Source of the DNA: Marinovum sp048263515
GTDB taxonomy: Bacteria; Pseudomonadota; Alphaproteobacteria; Rhodobacterales; Rhodobacteraceae
Length of the DNA stretch: 64,000 nucleotides
Direction of reading: 5' to 3'
Assembly (NCBI RefSeq): GCF_048263515.1
Contig: NZ_JBLXEC010000002.1
Span: forward strand, 318,101 to 382,100
Shown here: one piece after another, positions 50,566 to 58,741 of the stretch
Layout of the letters: every line of letters begins with the position of its first letter
Position numbering within the stretch: the first letter of the stretch is position 1
Position numbers and translations under genes: made by a program
The notes under the pieces: generated by a model
The model's database searches: none
Seen by the model: the letters and a program-made list of their open reading frames with translations, nothing else
Told to the model about the DNA's origin: nothing

Positions 50566-51720
50566 ATGGCAAAACTGATCCTCCCCGTCTCGGGCAAGGG
50601 CACTGCGCCGCTCGAGATCACCGCCGGCCCGGTCCCCGCACCGGGCGGCGGCTGGACCCGCACCGCCTATGCGGCCGCCCACGTGGTGGCCGATCCGCTG
50701 GCCGAGGTCGACCCGGGCGATGGCGTTGCCGTCGACTGGGACCGGACGCTGGCCTTCCGGCAGCACCTCTGGTCGCTGGGCCTTGGCGTGGCCGAGGCGA
50801 TGGACACCGCGCAGCGCGGCATGGGCCTCGACTGGGCGACCTCGCTCGAGCTGATCCAGCGCAGCATGGACGTGGCCCCCGAGGGCGCGCTGATCGCCAG
50901 CGGGGCAGGGACCGACCACCTGACGCCGGGACCGGACGTCACCATCGACGACGTGATCGCCGCCTACGAGATGCAATGCGAGGCGGTCGAAGCCACCGGT
51001 TCTCGCGTCATCCTGATGGCCAGCCGCGCGCTGGTGCAGGCGGCAAAATCGCCCGACGATTACGCCCGCGTCTATGGCCGCGTTCTGTCGGGCCTCAAGC
51101 AGCCCGCGATCCTGCACTGGCTGGGCGAGATGTTCGACCCGGCGCTGGCGGGCTATTGGGGCGATGCCGACCACATGGTGGCGATGGAGACCTGCCTCTC
51201 GGTCATCGCCGACAACGCCGACAAGGTCGACGGCATCAAGATCTCGCTGCTGTCGGCCGAGAAGGAGATCGCCATGCGCCGTCGCCTGCCAGAGGGCGTG
51301 GTGATGTACACCGGCGACGACTTCAACTACCCCGAGCTGATCAAGGGTGACGACCAGGGCTTTTCCCATGCGCTGCTGGGCATCTTCGATCCCATCGCCG
51401 GCGCCGCCTGCCGGGCGCTGAACGCGCTGGCCGAGGGCGACGAGGCCACCTATCACGCGACCTTCGACCCGACGGTTCCGCTCAGCCGCCACATCTTCAA
51501 GGCGCCGACGCGGTTCTACAAGACCGGTGTGGTCTTCCTCGCCTACCTGATGGGCCACCAGGATCACTTCACCATGGTCGCCGGTCAGGAAAGCGCGCGC
51601 TCCACGCTGCATCTGGCCGAGGCGATCCGTCTGGCCAACGAAGCGCAGCTCTTCACCGACCCCGAGGAAGTGGTGCGCCGCGCCCGCCCGGTGTTCCAGG
51701 CGCGGGGGATCTCGGCATGA
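50566..51720 (+). CDS. DUF993-family TIM-barrel-like protein
   Basis: The protein has 384 residues from the ATG at 50566 (GAGGGG site). It matches the DUF993 family, related to dihydrodipicolinate-synthase-like aldolases. Features include EGALIASGAGTDHL, a central AILHWLGEMFDPALAGYWG and KVDGIKISLLSAEKEIAMRR, in which a lysine could be the Schiff-base residue. That residue assignment is inferred. It likely carries out an aldolase or lyase step. The Gfo/Idh product upstream and isomerase downstream (ATGA overlap) frame it as the middle step of a short pathway. Confidence 0.85.
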   Translation: MAKLILPVSGKGTAPLEITAGPVPAPGGGWTRTAYAAAHVVADPLAEVDPGDGVAVDWDRTLAFRQHLWSLGLGVAEAMDTAQRGMGLDWATSLELIQRSMDVAPEGALIASGAGTDHLTPGPDVTIDDVIAAYEMQCEAVEATGSRVILMASRALVQAAKSPDDYARVYGRVLSGLKQPAILHWLGEMFDPALAGYWGDADHMVAMETCLSVIADNADKVDGIKISLLSAEKEIAMRRRLPEGVVMYTGDDFNYPELIKGDDQGFSHALLGIFDPIAGAACRALNALAEGDEATYHATFDPTVPLSRHIFKAPTRFYKTGVVFLAYLMGHQDHFTMVAGQESARSTLHLAEAIRLANEAQLFTDPEEVVRRARPVFQARGISA

Positions 51721-52541
51721 GAGAGCTGAGCGCTAAGGACCTGTCGCTGAACACCGCCACGGTGTCGAAGCAATGGAGCCTCGAGGAATGCATCGAGGGC
51801 TGCGTCCGTCACGGCATCGGCGGCATCTCGCCCTGGCGGGACAAGCTGCAGGAGTGTGGTGTCGACCGCGCGGCCAAGCTGATCCGCGAGGCGGGTCTCG
51901 GTGTCTCGGGGCTCTGCCGGGGCGGCTGGTACACCGCCGAGGGCGCGCTGACGCAGAAGGTGATCGACGACAACAAGCGCGCGGTCGATGAGGCCGCTGC
52001 AATTGGTGCTGAATGCCTGGTGATGGTGGTGGGCGGGTTGCCCGAGGGATCGAAGGACATCGTCGCCGCCCGCGAGATCGTCACCGAGGGACTGTCCAAG
52101 ACGCTGGACTATGCCCGCACCCAGGGCGTCAAGATCGGCATCGAGCCGCTGCACCCGATGTATGCCGCCGACCGCGCCTGCGTGAACACCACCGGCCAGG
52201 CGCTGGATATCTGCGACCAGCTGGGCGACGGCATCGGCGTGGCGCTCGACGTCTATCACATCTGGTGGGACCCGGCGATCGCCGCCCAGATCCAGCGCGC
52301 CGGCAAGGAACGTCTGCTCGCGTTCCACGTCTGCGACTGGATGAACCCGACCCGCGACATGCTGACCGACCGCGGCATGATGGGCGAGGGGGTGATCGAC
52401 ATTCCGGCGTTCCGCCAGATGGTCGAGGCCGAGGGTTTCGACGGTCTGGTCGAGGTCGAGATCTTCTCGGCCGAGAACTGGTGGACCAGGCCCGCCGATG
52501 ATGTGCTCAAGGCCATGGTGGCCTCGCTGCCGGCGATCTGA
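51717..52541 (+). CDS. Sugar phosphate isomerase/epimerase-like TIM-barrel protein (second copy)
   Basis: The protein has 274 residues in the same broad family as the gene at 48267 but clearly divergent. It has VSKQWSLEECIEGCVRHGIG, metal-site residues in VKIGIEPLHPMYAADRACVN, GVALDVYHIWWDPAI, LAFHVCDWMNPTRD and DGLVEVEIFSAENWW. It overlaps the DUF993 stop by four bases. It likely isomerises or epimerises the intermediate handled by the Gfo/Idh and DUF993 proteins. A terminator hairpin between convergent genes follows. Confidence 0.87.
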   Translation: MRELSAKDLSLNTATVSKQWSLEECIEGCVRHGIGGISPWRDKLQECGVDRAAKLIREAGLGVSGLCRGGWYTAEGALTQKVIDDNKRAVDEAAAIGAECLVMVVGGLPEGSKDIVAAREIVTEGLSKTLDYARTQGVKIGIEPLHPMYAADRACVNTTGQALDICDQLGDGIGVALDVYHIWWDPAIAAQIQRAGKERLLAFHVCDWMNPTRDMLTDRGMMGEGVIDIPAFRQMVEAEGFDGLVEVEIFSAENWWTRPADDVLKAMVASLPAI

Positions 52542-52550
52542 CAGGGCCGT

Positions 52551-52595
52551 TAAAACAAAAAAACGCCCTCCCTGCCGACTGTGGCGGGGAGGGCG
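52551..52595 (-). terminator. Intrinsic terminator of the TRAP/aldo-keto reductase operon
   Basis: CGCCCTCCCTGCC (52564-52576) pairs with GGCGGGGAGGGCG (52583-52595), 13 pairs with one G-U. On the minus strand it is followed by a T-rich run (the A-run 52551-52563). It therefore ends leftward transcripts and probably also slows the convergent rightward operon. Confidence 0.9.
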
Positions 52596-52613
52596 AAGCG
52601 CGGCGAAGGGCAG

Positions 52614-53594
52614 TTAGCGGGTGCGGCCCTTGCCCCACATGTCGATGTCCTTGCCAAGCTCCTGCTTGAGCCGCTCTGACGCGTCATCAAGCGCCTTGAG
52701 CACCGAGGCGTCGAGCTCGACATCCAGCAGCTTCTTCAGCCCACGGCTCTGCTCGCCGTTGCGGGTGCCGACGATCACGCCGCCCACCGCCTTGCGCGAT
52801 TTCAGCCAGCCGATGGCCAGTTCTTCCATGCTCAGACCCGTCTCTTCGGTGAGCGCCCAGAGCGCGTCGAGCAACTCTTGCCCGGCCTCCTCGGCGCCCT
52901 CTTCCTTGTGCACCACCTCGGCCCATTTGCGGTGATCGAACATCCGCGTGCGGGCGCGGTTGACCGGGAAATCCTGCAGCGAGCGGTACTTGCCCGCCAG
53001 CAGACCCTGCATCAGCGAGGAATAGCACATGATCGGCACGCCGGCGGTTTTGCACTTGGGCTGCACCTCGAACTCGATGGCCCGGAAGAACAGGTGATAG
53101 GGCAGCTGGTTGACCGAGATCTCGCCAAGCGCCAGCGCCGCATCCAGATCCTCGGTGCCGTAGTTCGACACGCCGTAGTAGCGGATCTTGCCGTCGTCGC
53201 GCAGCTGCTTGAGCGCGCCGATGCTGTCCTCCAGCGGCACCTCGCGGTTGGGCCAATGCAGCATGTAGAGGTCGATGTGATCGGTGCCGAGGTTCTTCAG
53301 GCTGCGCTCGCAGGCGGCGATCAGGTCGTCGGGCGCCACGTTCTTTTCGGCCACCTTGGACGAGATCACCATTTCCGACCGCTTGTCGCCAAGGGCGCGG
53401 TGCAGCAGCTGCTCGGAATAGCCGGCGCCATAGGCCTCGGCGGTGTCGAAGAAGTTGATGCCGACGTCAAAGGCCGCCTGCAGCGCCTCGATGGAATCGC
53501 GTTCTTCCTGGGCGCCAAAGGCCCCGGCGCCGCCCATGCAGCCATAGACGATGCGGCTGGTTTTCAGATCGGTCTGTCCGAATGTCTGGGTCAC
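52614..53594 (-). CDS. Aldo/keto reductase
   Basis: The protein has 326 residues. The catalytic tetrad is complete: D50 and Y55 (FFDTAEAYGAG), K80 (VISSKV) and H113 (YMLHWPN). The C-terminal NADPH-binding segment contains GGVIVGTRNGEQ. It interconverts a carbonyl and alcohol with NADP(H) on an unknown, probably sugar-like substrate. It is last in the leftward TRAP operon, 32 bases after the large permease gene, which suggests action on the imported compound. A strong terminator follows. Confidence 0.92.
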   Translation of the reverse strand: MTQTFGQTDLKTSRIVYGCMGGAGAFGAQEERDSIEALQAAFDVGINFFDTAEAYGAGYSEQLLHRALGDKRSEMVISSKVAEKNVAPDDLIAACERSLKNLGTDHIDLYMLHWPNREVPLEDSIGALKQLRDDGKIRYYGVSNYGTEDLDAALALGEISVNQLPYHLFFRAIEFEVQPKCKTAGVPIMCYSSLMQGLLAGKYRSLQDFPVNRARTRMFDHRKWAEVVHKEEGAEEAGQELLDALWALTEETGLSMEELAIGWLKSRKAVGGVIVGTRNGEQSRGLKKLLDVELDASVLKALDDASERLKQELGKDIDMWGKGRTR

Positions 53595-53626
53595 TGTCTG
53601 TTACCTCACAAGTGGTTATTGAACGC

Positions 53627-54907
53627 TCACCCGACCAGGTTCGGCAGGGTCAGAGAGATGGCCGGCACGAAGGTGATCAGCATCAGCGCCACGAAGATGG
53701 CGATGTAGAACGGCCAGATCGTGCGCACGGCCTTTTCCATCGGCAGCCCGCCGACGGCACAGCCGACAAACAGGCAGGAGCCGACCGGCGGGGTGCAGAG
53801 CCCGAGGCCGAGGTTGACCAGAAGGATCATGCCGAATTGGTAGGGATCGACGCCAAGGCTGTTGGCCACCGGCAGAAAGATCGGCGTGCAGATCAGGATC
53901 AGCGCCGCCATGTCCATGATCATGCCCAGCAGCAGCAGAACGCCGTTGATCATCAGCAGGATCAGGATCGGATTGTCGGTCAGCCCGGTCAGGAGCTCGA
54001 TCGTCAGGTTGGGCACCCGGTAGAAGGTGAGCATGTAGGCAAAGGCCGCCGCACAGGCGATCAGGATCATCACCATCGAGGTGGTCTTGACCGACGACGA
54101 CACCGCGATCTTGAAGTTCTCCCATGTGATGTTGCGATAGACCAGCAGCGTCACGAGGAAGGCATAGATCGCGCCGAAGGCTCCGGATTCGGTGACGGTG
54201 AAGACGCCCGACAGCACGCCGCCGACGATGATCACCGCGGTCAGAAGTCCCGGAATGGCGCTGAAGAAGGTAAAGGCCAGGGCCTGCCAGCCGGGGAACT
54301 TCTCGGCCTTGTAGCCGCGCTTGACCGCGACGATGTACGCCGCCGCCGCGAGACAGAGGCACATCAGCACGCCCGGCACGACGCCTGCGAGAAAGAGCTT
54401 GGAGATCGAGATGCCGCCGCCCGCCGCGATGGCAAAGATGATCATGTTGTGACTTGGCGGGATGATGATCCCGGCGATCGACGAGGTCACGGTGACGTTG
54501 ACGGCGTAATCGGCGTCATAGCCCTTGTCCTTCATCACCGGCACCAGGATTGATCCCAGCGCCGAGATATCGGCGATGGCCGAGCCCGAGATGCCGCCGA
54601 AGAGCATCGAGGAGAACACGTTGACGATGCCGAGCCCGCCGCGCACCGCGCCGACCGCGGCCGAGGCAAAGCGCACCAGCCGCATGGCGATGCCGCCGTG
54701 GAACATCAGCTCGCCGGCAAAGATGAAGAAGGGGATGGCCATCAGCGAAAACACGTTGATGCCCGAGACGATGCGCTGGAAGCCGATCATCAGCGGCAGG
54801 CCTTCGTACCAGAAGGCGGCAATCGCCGAGATGCCCAGCGCAAAGGCCACAGGCGTGCCAATGACGACGCAGAAGGCAAAAAGCCCGAGAAGCAGGAGAA
54901 GTCCCAT
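53627..54907 (-). CDS. TRAP transporter large permease (DctM-type)
   Basis: The protein has 426 residues with about twelve spans. DctM segments are visible: GTPVAFALGISAIAAFWYEG, FAGELMFHGGIAMRLVRFAS, FGGISGSAIADISALGSILV and GMIMDMAALILICTPIFLPV. It is the ion-coupled transport channel that works with DctQ and the DctP binding protein. It follows the small permease gene by 12 bases. The substrate is probably a sugar acid or other carboxylate, by family. Confidence 0.93.
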   Translation of the reverse strand: MGLLLLLGLFAFCVVIGTPVAFALGISAIAAFWYEGLPLMIGFQRIVSGINVFSLMAIPFFIFAGELMFHGGIAMRLVRFASAAVGAVRGGLGIVNVFSSMLFGGISGSAIADISALGSILVPVMKDKGYDADYAVNVTVTSSIAGIIIPPSHNMIIFAIAAGGGISISKLFLAGVVPGVLMCLCLAAAAYIVAVKRGYKAEKFPGWQALAFTFFSAIPGLLTAVIIVGGVLSGVFTVTESGAFGAIYAFLVTLLVYRNITWENFKIAVSSSVKTTSMVMILIACAAAFAYMLTFYRVPNLTIELLTGLTDNPILILLMINGVLLLLGMIMDMAALILICTPIFLPVANSLGVDPYQFGMILLVNLGLGLCTPPVGSCLFVGCAVGGLPMEKAVRTIWPFYIAIFVALMLITFVPAISLTLPNLVG

Positions 54908-54919
54908 GGGGGTTTGCCT

Positions 54920-55447
54920 TTATTCGATGTGGTCGACGCGCTTGTCTCGTCCGAGGAAGACGCGCGTCAGATGGCCGAGAGAGAAGACGAGGATCAGTCC
55001 GCCGGCCACGGTTAGCGGCAGCGAGCGATAGCCTTCGCTGATCTGGATCAGCGGGATCAGCGAGCTCCACTTGAAGATCGTGAGCTTGGCGCCGTACCAC
55101 AGCATCAGCCCGCCGAAGATCGCCATCAGCAGGTCGGACACGATCACGAAAAACGTGCGCACCCGCGTGGACACCATGCCGCGAAAGGCCACCACCGAGA
55201 GGTGGGTGTTCTCGCGGACCCCGACCGAGGCCCCGAGAAATGCGATCAGCATCACCAGCAGCAGCGAATATTGCTCGACCCATGTGGGCGTGTCGTTGAG
55301 CACGTAGCGGCCGAAGACCAGCCAGCCGAAGATCACCGTCATGACCACCAGCGCCACGCCGGAAATCACGCGACAGAGCCAGACGATGGCGTCGAACACG
55401 CGTTCCAGCGCTCTGAGGCTCTTCAGCAGTTCGGGAGTATCGTTCAT
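54920..55447 (-). CDS. TRAP transporter small permease (DctQ-type)
   Basis: The protein has 175 residues with four spans (VISGVALVVMTVIFGWLVFG, EQYSLLLVMLIAFLGASVGV, FFVIVSDLLMAIFGGLMLWY and RSLPLTVAGGLILVFSLGHL). The stretch GRYVLNDTPTWVEQYSLLLV is typical of DctQ, including the Trp-containing loop before span 2. It associates with DctM in the inner membrane. It lies between the binding-protein gene, from which it is separated by a terminator-like hairpin, and the large permease gene. Confidence 0.92.
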   Translation of the reverse strand: MNDTPELLKSLRALERVFDAIVWLCRVISGVALVVMTVIFGWLVFGRYVLNDTPTWVEQYSLLLVMLIAFLGASVGVRENTHLSVVAFRGMVSTRVRTFFVIVSDLLMAIFGGLMLWYGAKLTIFKWSSLIPLIQISEGYRSLPLTVAGGLILVFSLGHLTRVFLGRDKRVDHIE

Positions 55448-55465
55448 TTGCGCTTCTCTTTCGAA

Positions 55466-55496
55466 AAGCGCCCGTAACCTGGGGTCACGGGCGCTT
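55466..55496 (-). terminator. Hairpin between TRAP binding-protein and permease genes (attenuator)
   Basis: AAGCGCCCGT (55466-55475) pairs with ACGGGCGCTT (55487-55496), ten perfect pairs with an 11-base loop. On the minus strand TTTT follows. It comes 22 bases after the dctP-type stop and should cause partial termination. Confidence 0.75.
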
Positions 55497-55518
55497 CTGC
55501 ATTGCTGTCAATCAGGCG

Positions 55519-56502
55519 TCACTCGGTCGACTGGGCGATCTCGACCAGCTTGCGCATGTCGGGGTTGGCAGCCAGGTACTCGTCGTAGACCGCGACCATC
55601 GCCTCCTGAAAGGGGGTCTTGTCGGCGATCTCGTTGACCATCACGCCAGCCGCTTCGACATCCTTGCGGGCCTGCTCGGACTGCACTGCCCAGAGCTCAC
55701 GCTGGTAGAGACCGGCCTCTTCGGCGGCTTCCTTGACCTGCGCCTGAAGCTCGGGCGACAGCGCGTTGTACTTGGTGGTGTTGACGCAGATGCATTCCGG
55801 GATGATCAGGTGCTCGGAGAGCGAGTAGTTGGTTGTCACCTCGTAGTGCGCGACGTTCTTGAACGAGGGGAAGTTGTTTTCCGCACCGTCGACGACGCCG
55901 GTCTTCAGCGACTGGTAGACCTCGCCAAAGGCCATCGGCGAGGGGTTGCCGCCCATCGCCGAGATCATCGCGGTGTAGAGGTCGTTGTTCATCACCCGGA
56001 TCTTCAGCCCGGCCACGTCGGCGGGCGTATTGATCGGCTTTTGCGTGTAGAACGACCGCGCGCCGGCATCGACCCAAGCCAGCGGCAGCAGGCCGGCTTC
56101 GCCCATGGCGTCGGAGATCATGCCGCCGGCTTCGCCTTCGAGCACGCGGAACATGTGCGGCACGCTCTTGAAGATGAAGGGCAGGGAAACGAGGTTGGCC
56201 TCTTTCACCATCGGGCCGATCGGGCCGAGGTTGAAATTGCCGACCTCGATGGCGCCCAGGCGCACCTGCTCGAGCGCATCGGGCTGGGTGCCCAGAACGC
56301 CGCCGTGGAACACCTCGATGGTGACTTCGCCGCCGGTCTTGGCCTCGACCAACTCGGCAAAACGGTCCATCGCGGCAGTGTTGGGATGGCCCTCGCTGTG
56401 GATGTTCCAGGCGCGCCAGTTCTCGGCGGCGGATGCAGCCGACGCGAGCAGGGCAACGGCCGCGGCCGCACCGAAGAGCGTGGTGGTAAGTTTCTGGTAC
56501 AT
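55519..56502 (-). CDS. TRAP transporter periplasmic solute-binding protein (DctP-type)
   Basis: The protein has 327 residues. A GGGAGGACACC ribosome site precedes the ATG at 56502. A 25-residue signal peptide (MYQKLTTTLFGAAAAVALLA then SAASA) is followed by AENWRAWNIHSEGHPN. The conserved arginine that binds a carboxylate is in GLKIRVMNNDLY, and GAENNFPSFKNVAHYEV matches the family. It captures the substrate in the periplasm. It is first in the leftward operon. A promoter with an internal palindrome lies 200 bases upstream. Confidence 0.93.
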   Translation of the reverse strand: MYQKLTTTLFGAAAAVALLASAASAAENWRAWNIHSEGHPNTAAMDRFAELVEAKTGGEVTIEVFHGGVLGTQPDALEQVRLGAIEVGNFNLGPIGPMVKEANLVSLPFIFKSVPHMFRVLEGEAGGMISDAMGEAGLLPLAWVDAGARSFYTQKPINTPADVAGLKIRVMNNDLYTAMISAMGGNPSPMAFGEVYQSLKTGVVDGAENNFPSFKNVAHYEVTTNYSLSEHLIIPECICVNTTKYNALSPELQAQVKEAAEEAGLYQRELWAVQSEQARKDVEAAGVMVNEIADKTPFQEAMVAVYDEYLAANPDMRKLVEIAQSTE

Positions 56503-56708
56503 GGTGTCCTCCCTTGGATATCGTAACCAGTCTGAAAGTCTGTGGGCCTGTGGCGGGGCTTGCCGCGCCTGCGATCCATGCGTGGCCGGTTGTCGGTCCG
56601 CCGCGCCTTGGATAACGTGAGCCGCGACCCTCCCCTGTCGCCTCCACTCGCCCTGGCCGCGGCACCGCCCCATCCTCCCGGGGCGTGCCTGATCGGCCTT
56701 CGATTGAC

Positions 56709-56736
56709 GGCATATGATTACTAGTATCCCAGTCAA
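56709..56736 (-). promoter_or_regulatory. Candidate TRAP-operon promoter with an internal palindrome
   Basis: On the minus strand TTGACT (56736-56731) and TATGCC (56714-56709) are 16 bases apart. The 8-base palindrome TACTAGTA (56719-56726) lies exactly between them, the usual place for a repressor site. The rest of the 387-base gap 56503-56889 shows no gene. Confidence 0.45.
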
Positions 56737-56889
56737 GTCAAGGATAAACTTTCACGCCGGTGAGGGTGGGGCAGCGTCGCTTTTGTCGGTACCCTCGCGG
56801 CGTTGGCCGAGGCGCGTGGCCTTGCCGACGCGCGGCACCGCAGGCCGAAACCCCTTGAGCCCGCCGGACTTTGCCCTCAGGAAGTGCCC

Positions 56890-57894
56890 ATGATCAAAGG
56901 TGACCGCACAACCACCCTGGGCTTTCTGATCTTCCCCGGTTTCCCGATGTCCTGCCTGACCTCGGCGATCGAACCCTTGCGCGCCGCCAACGAGATCTCG
57001 GGCGAGGCGGCCTTTGACTGGAAGCTGATCGGCGAGACCGGCGCAAGGGTCGAATCGAGCGCGCATATCTGGTTCGACCCCGACCAGGCGCTGGGCGATG
57101 ATCTGGAGCTCGACTATCTCTTCCTGCTCTCCGGCCCGCTGGCGCAATTCGACAGCCCGCGCGGCTCGAACGGCAAGCTGCGCAGCCTCAACCGCCACGG
57201 CGTGCGCATCGGCGGGGTCAGCGGCGGGGTGTTTCCGCTGGCGCGCTCGGGCCTGCTCGACGGGCATACCTGCAGCGTGCATTGGTGCTACGCCTCGGCC
57301 TTTGCCGCCGAGTTCCCCGGGCTGAAGATGGAGAGCGACGTCATCATCATCGACCGCGACCGGCTGACCGTCTCCGGCGCGGCGGCGGTCTTTGACCTGA
57401 TGCTGACGCTGATCGACGCGCGGCTGGGCGAAGAGGTCACGACCGAGGTCGCCTGCTGGTTCCAGCATCCGCTGATGCGCGGTCAGGGCGTGCGGCAGAA
57501 GGTGCCGACGCTGCGCCGCGAGAGCACGTCGGACATGCTGCCGCCCTCGGTGCGGCAGGCGATCGGCATCTTCGGGGAACACCTGGAGGACCCGGTCAAC
57601 GTCGATGACGTGGCGCAGATGGTCGGCCTCTCGCCGCGCCAGCTGGAACGGAATTTCAAGAGCGCCACCGGGCAGAGCCCCTCGGCCTACTTCCGCAGCA
57701 TGCGGATGTCGGCGGCGCGGCAGCTGGTGCTCTATTCCAACGACAGCATGACCAGCATCGCCGCCGCCGTCGGCTACGCCGCCACCGCGCCGCTGGTGCG
57801 CCACTACCGCGAGGCCTTTGGCACCACGCCGCAGCAGGACCGGCAGAAGATCAACCTGTTCAGAGTGGAAAAGAACCGGCCGATTCCGTCGTGA
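56890..57894 (+). CDS. GlxA-family AraC-type regulator with DJ-1/PfpI-like domain
   Basis: The protein has 334 residues from the ATG at 56890. The N-terminal class-I amidotransferase/DJ-1-like domain (TLGFLIFPGFPMSCLTSAIE ... RIGGVSGGVFPLARSGLLDG) lacks the nucleophilic cysteine, as is normal for these regulators. Two AraC helix-turn-helices follow (VDDVAQMVGLSPRQLERNFK and MTSIAAAVGYAATAPLVRHY). Relatives such as GbdR and CdhR control betaine and carnitine breakdown. With soxBDAG nearby, this gene is a good candidate activator for sarcosine or betaine catabolism. Target assignment is inferred. Confidence 0.88.
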   Translation: MIKGDRTTTLGFLIFPGFPMSCLTSAIEPLRAANEISGEAAFDWKLIGETGARVESSAHIWFDPDQALGDDLELDYLFLLSGPLAQFDSPRGSNGKLRSLNRHGVRIGGVSGGVFPLARSGLLDGHTCSVHWCYASAFAAEFPGLKMESDVIIIDRDRLTVSGAAAVFDLMLTLIDARLGEEVTTEVACWFQHPLMRGQGVRQKVPTLRRESTSDMLPPSVRQAIGIFGEHLEDPVNVDDVAQMVGLSPRQLERNFKSATGQSPSAYFRSMRMSAARQLVLYSNDSMTSIAAAVGYAATAPLVRHYREAFGTTPQQDRQKINLFRVEKNRPIPS

Positions 57895-57951
57895 TTTGGG
57901 TGCAGGAGACATGGTCCGGCACTGCGCCGCCCTTTGACCTCAAGCCGCGCC

Positions 57952-58084
57952 GGCGATGCGCGGCGGCCTGCGGCCTTGCTTCCGCGCTGGGGCAAAGGAT
58001 GCCGCTCAGCAATAAACTCCTCGCGTCCCGGACTTGATCCGGGACCTCCTCGTCGGCCGTGAGGCCCCGGATCAAGTCCGGGGC
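57952..58084. repeat. Repeat core plus inverted REP pair between the regulator and soxG
   Basis: The gap 57895-58185 contains a copy of the GCGCGGCGGCCT-type core (57952-57992). It also contains an inverted pair of the REP palindrome (58025-58048 and 58061-58084, 12 bases apart). I see no gene in this stretch. It lies between convergent genes. Confidence 0.8.
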
Positions 58085-58185
58085 GGCGTTTTCCCCGGTG
58101 AGACCCGTTTCGCCTTGATTGGCCTAGGTAACTTCCCATAACGGCCTGCCGCGCGGCCAGTTTCGCATTAGCAGCCAAACCCCGC

Positions 58186-58740
58186 TCAGATCACACTCCG
58201 CGCCGCCATAACCAGCGCGTGATGCAGGCTGCGGGCAGAAGACCGCGGCCCGAGGATGCTGAAATGCCCTGTCCCCCGGTGCACAAGGAAACACCCCAGA
58301 TGCTCGATCCGGCTGCGCGTGGCGCTGCCCGCTGCCATCTCGCGCGTATCCGCGTTGCAGAGCCGTTCCAGCACGTCGTGACAGGCCGCGCCTTCCAGGT
58401 CGAACCGCACCCAGCCGTCGGTCTGTTCGGTGACCGAGCCGGCGTCGCCCACCGCCGCCTTGAGCTGGGCGGCCAGGTCCTCGTGGCTATCATGCGGCGC
58501 CTCGATCATCCATTGCTCAGGCCCGGTCCAGAAGACGTGGAACGGCGGTGTTTCAACGCAGCGCCCGACGCCGGGAAGGTCCGACCCGAGGAAGCCGCGC
58601 GCAGCCGCCGCCAAATCCCCCTCGCGCCCCAACCGGGCCGCGAGGCTGGCCAGCGCCCAATCGGGGCGCTCGGAAATCCGCAGCCCGTCGAAGTCATCGA
58701 CCTGCGGCTTTGTCGCGCCAAGCGCGGTGAGTGCGATCAT
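58186..58740 (-). CDS. soxG: Sarcosine oxidase gamma subunit
   Basis: The protein has 184 residues from the ATG at 58740, one base after the soxA stop; a GTG at 58749 is an alternative. It belongs to the small SoxG family, with a GcvT-like fold. Recognisable are PPFHVFWTGPEQWMIEAP and VTEQTDGWVRFDLEGAACHD, and a final LHHALVMAARS. It is a structural subunit of the heterotetrameric oxidase with SoxA, SoxB and SoxD. It is last in the soxBDAG order. Confidence 0.88.
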   Translation of the reverse strand: MIALTALGATKPQVDDFDGLRISERPDWALASLAARLGREGDLAAAARGFLGSDLPGVGRCVETPPFHVFWTGPEQWMIEAPHDSHEDLAAQLKAAVGDAGSVTEQTDGWVRFDLEGAACHDVLERLCNADTREMAAGSATRSRIEHLGCFLVHRGTGHFSILGPRSSARSLHHALVMAARSVI

Positions 58741-58741
58741 G

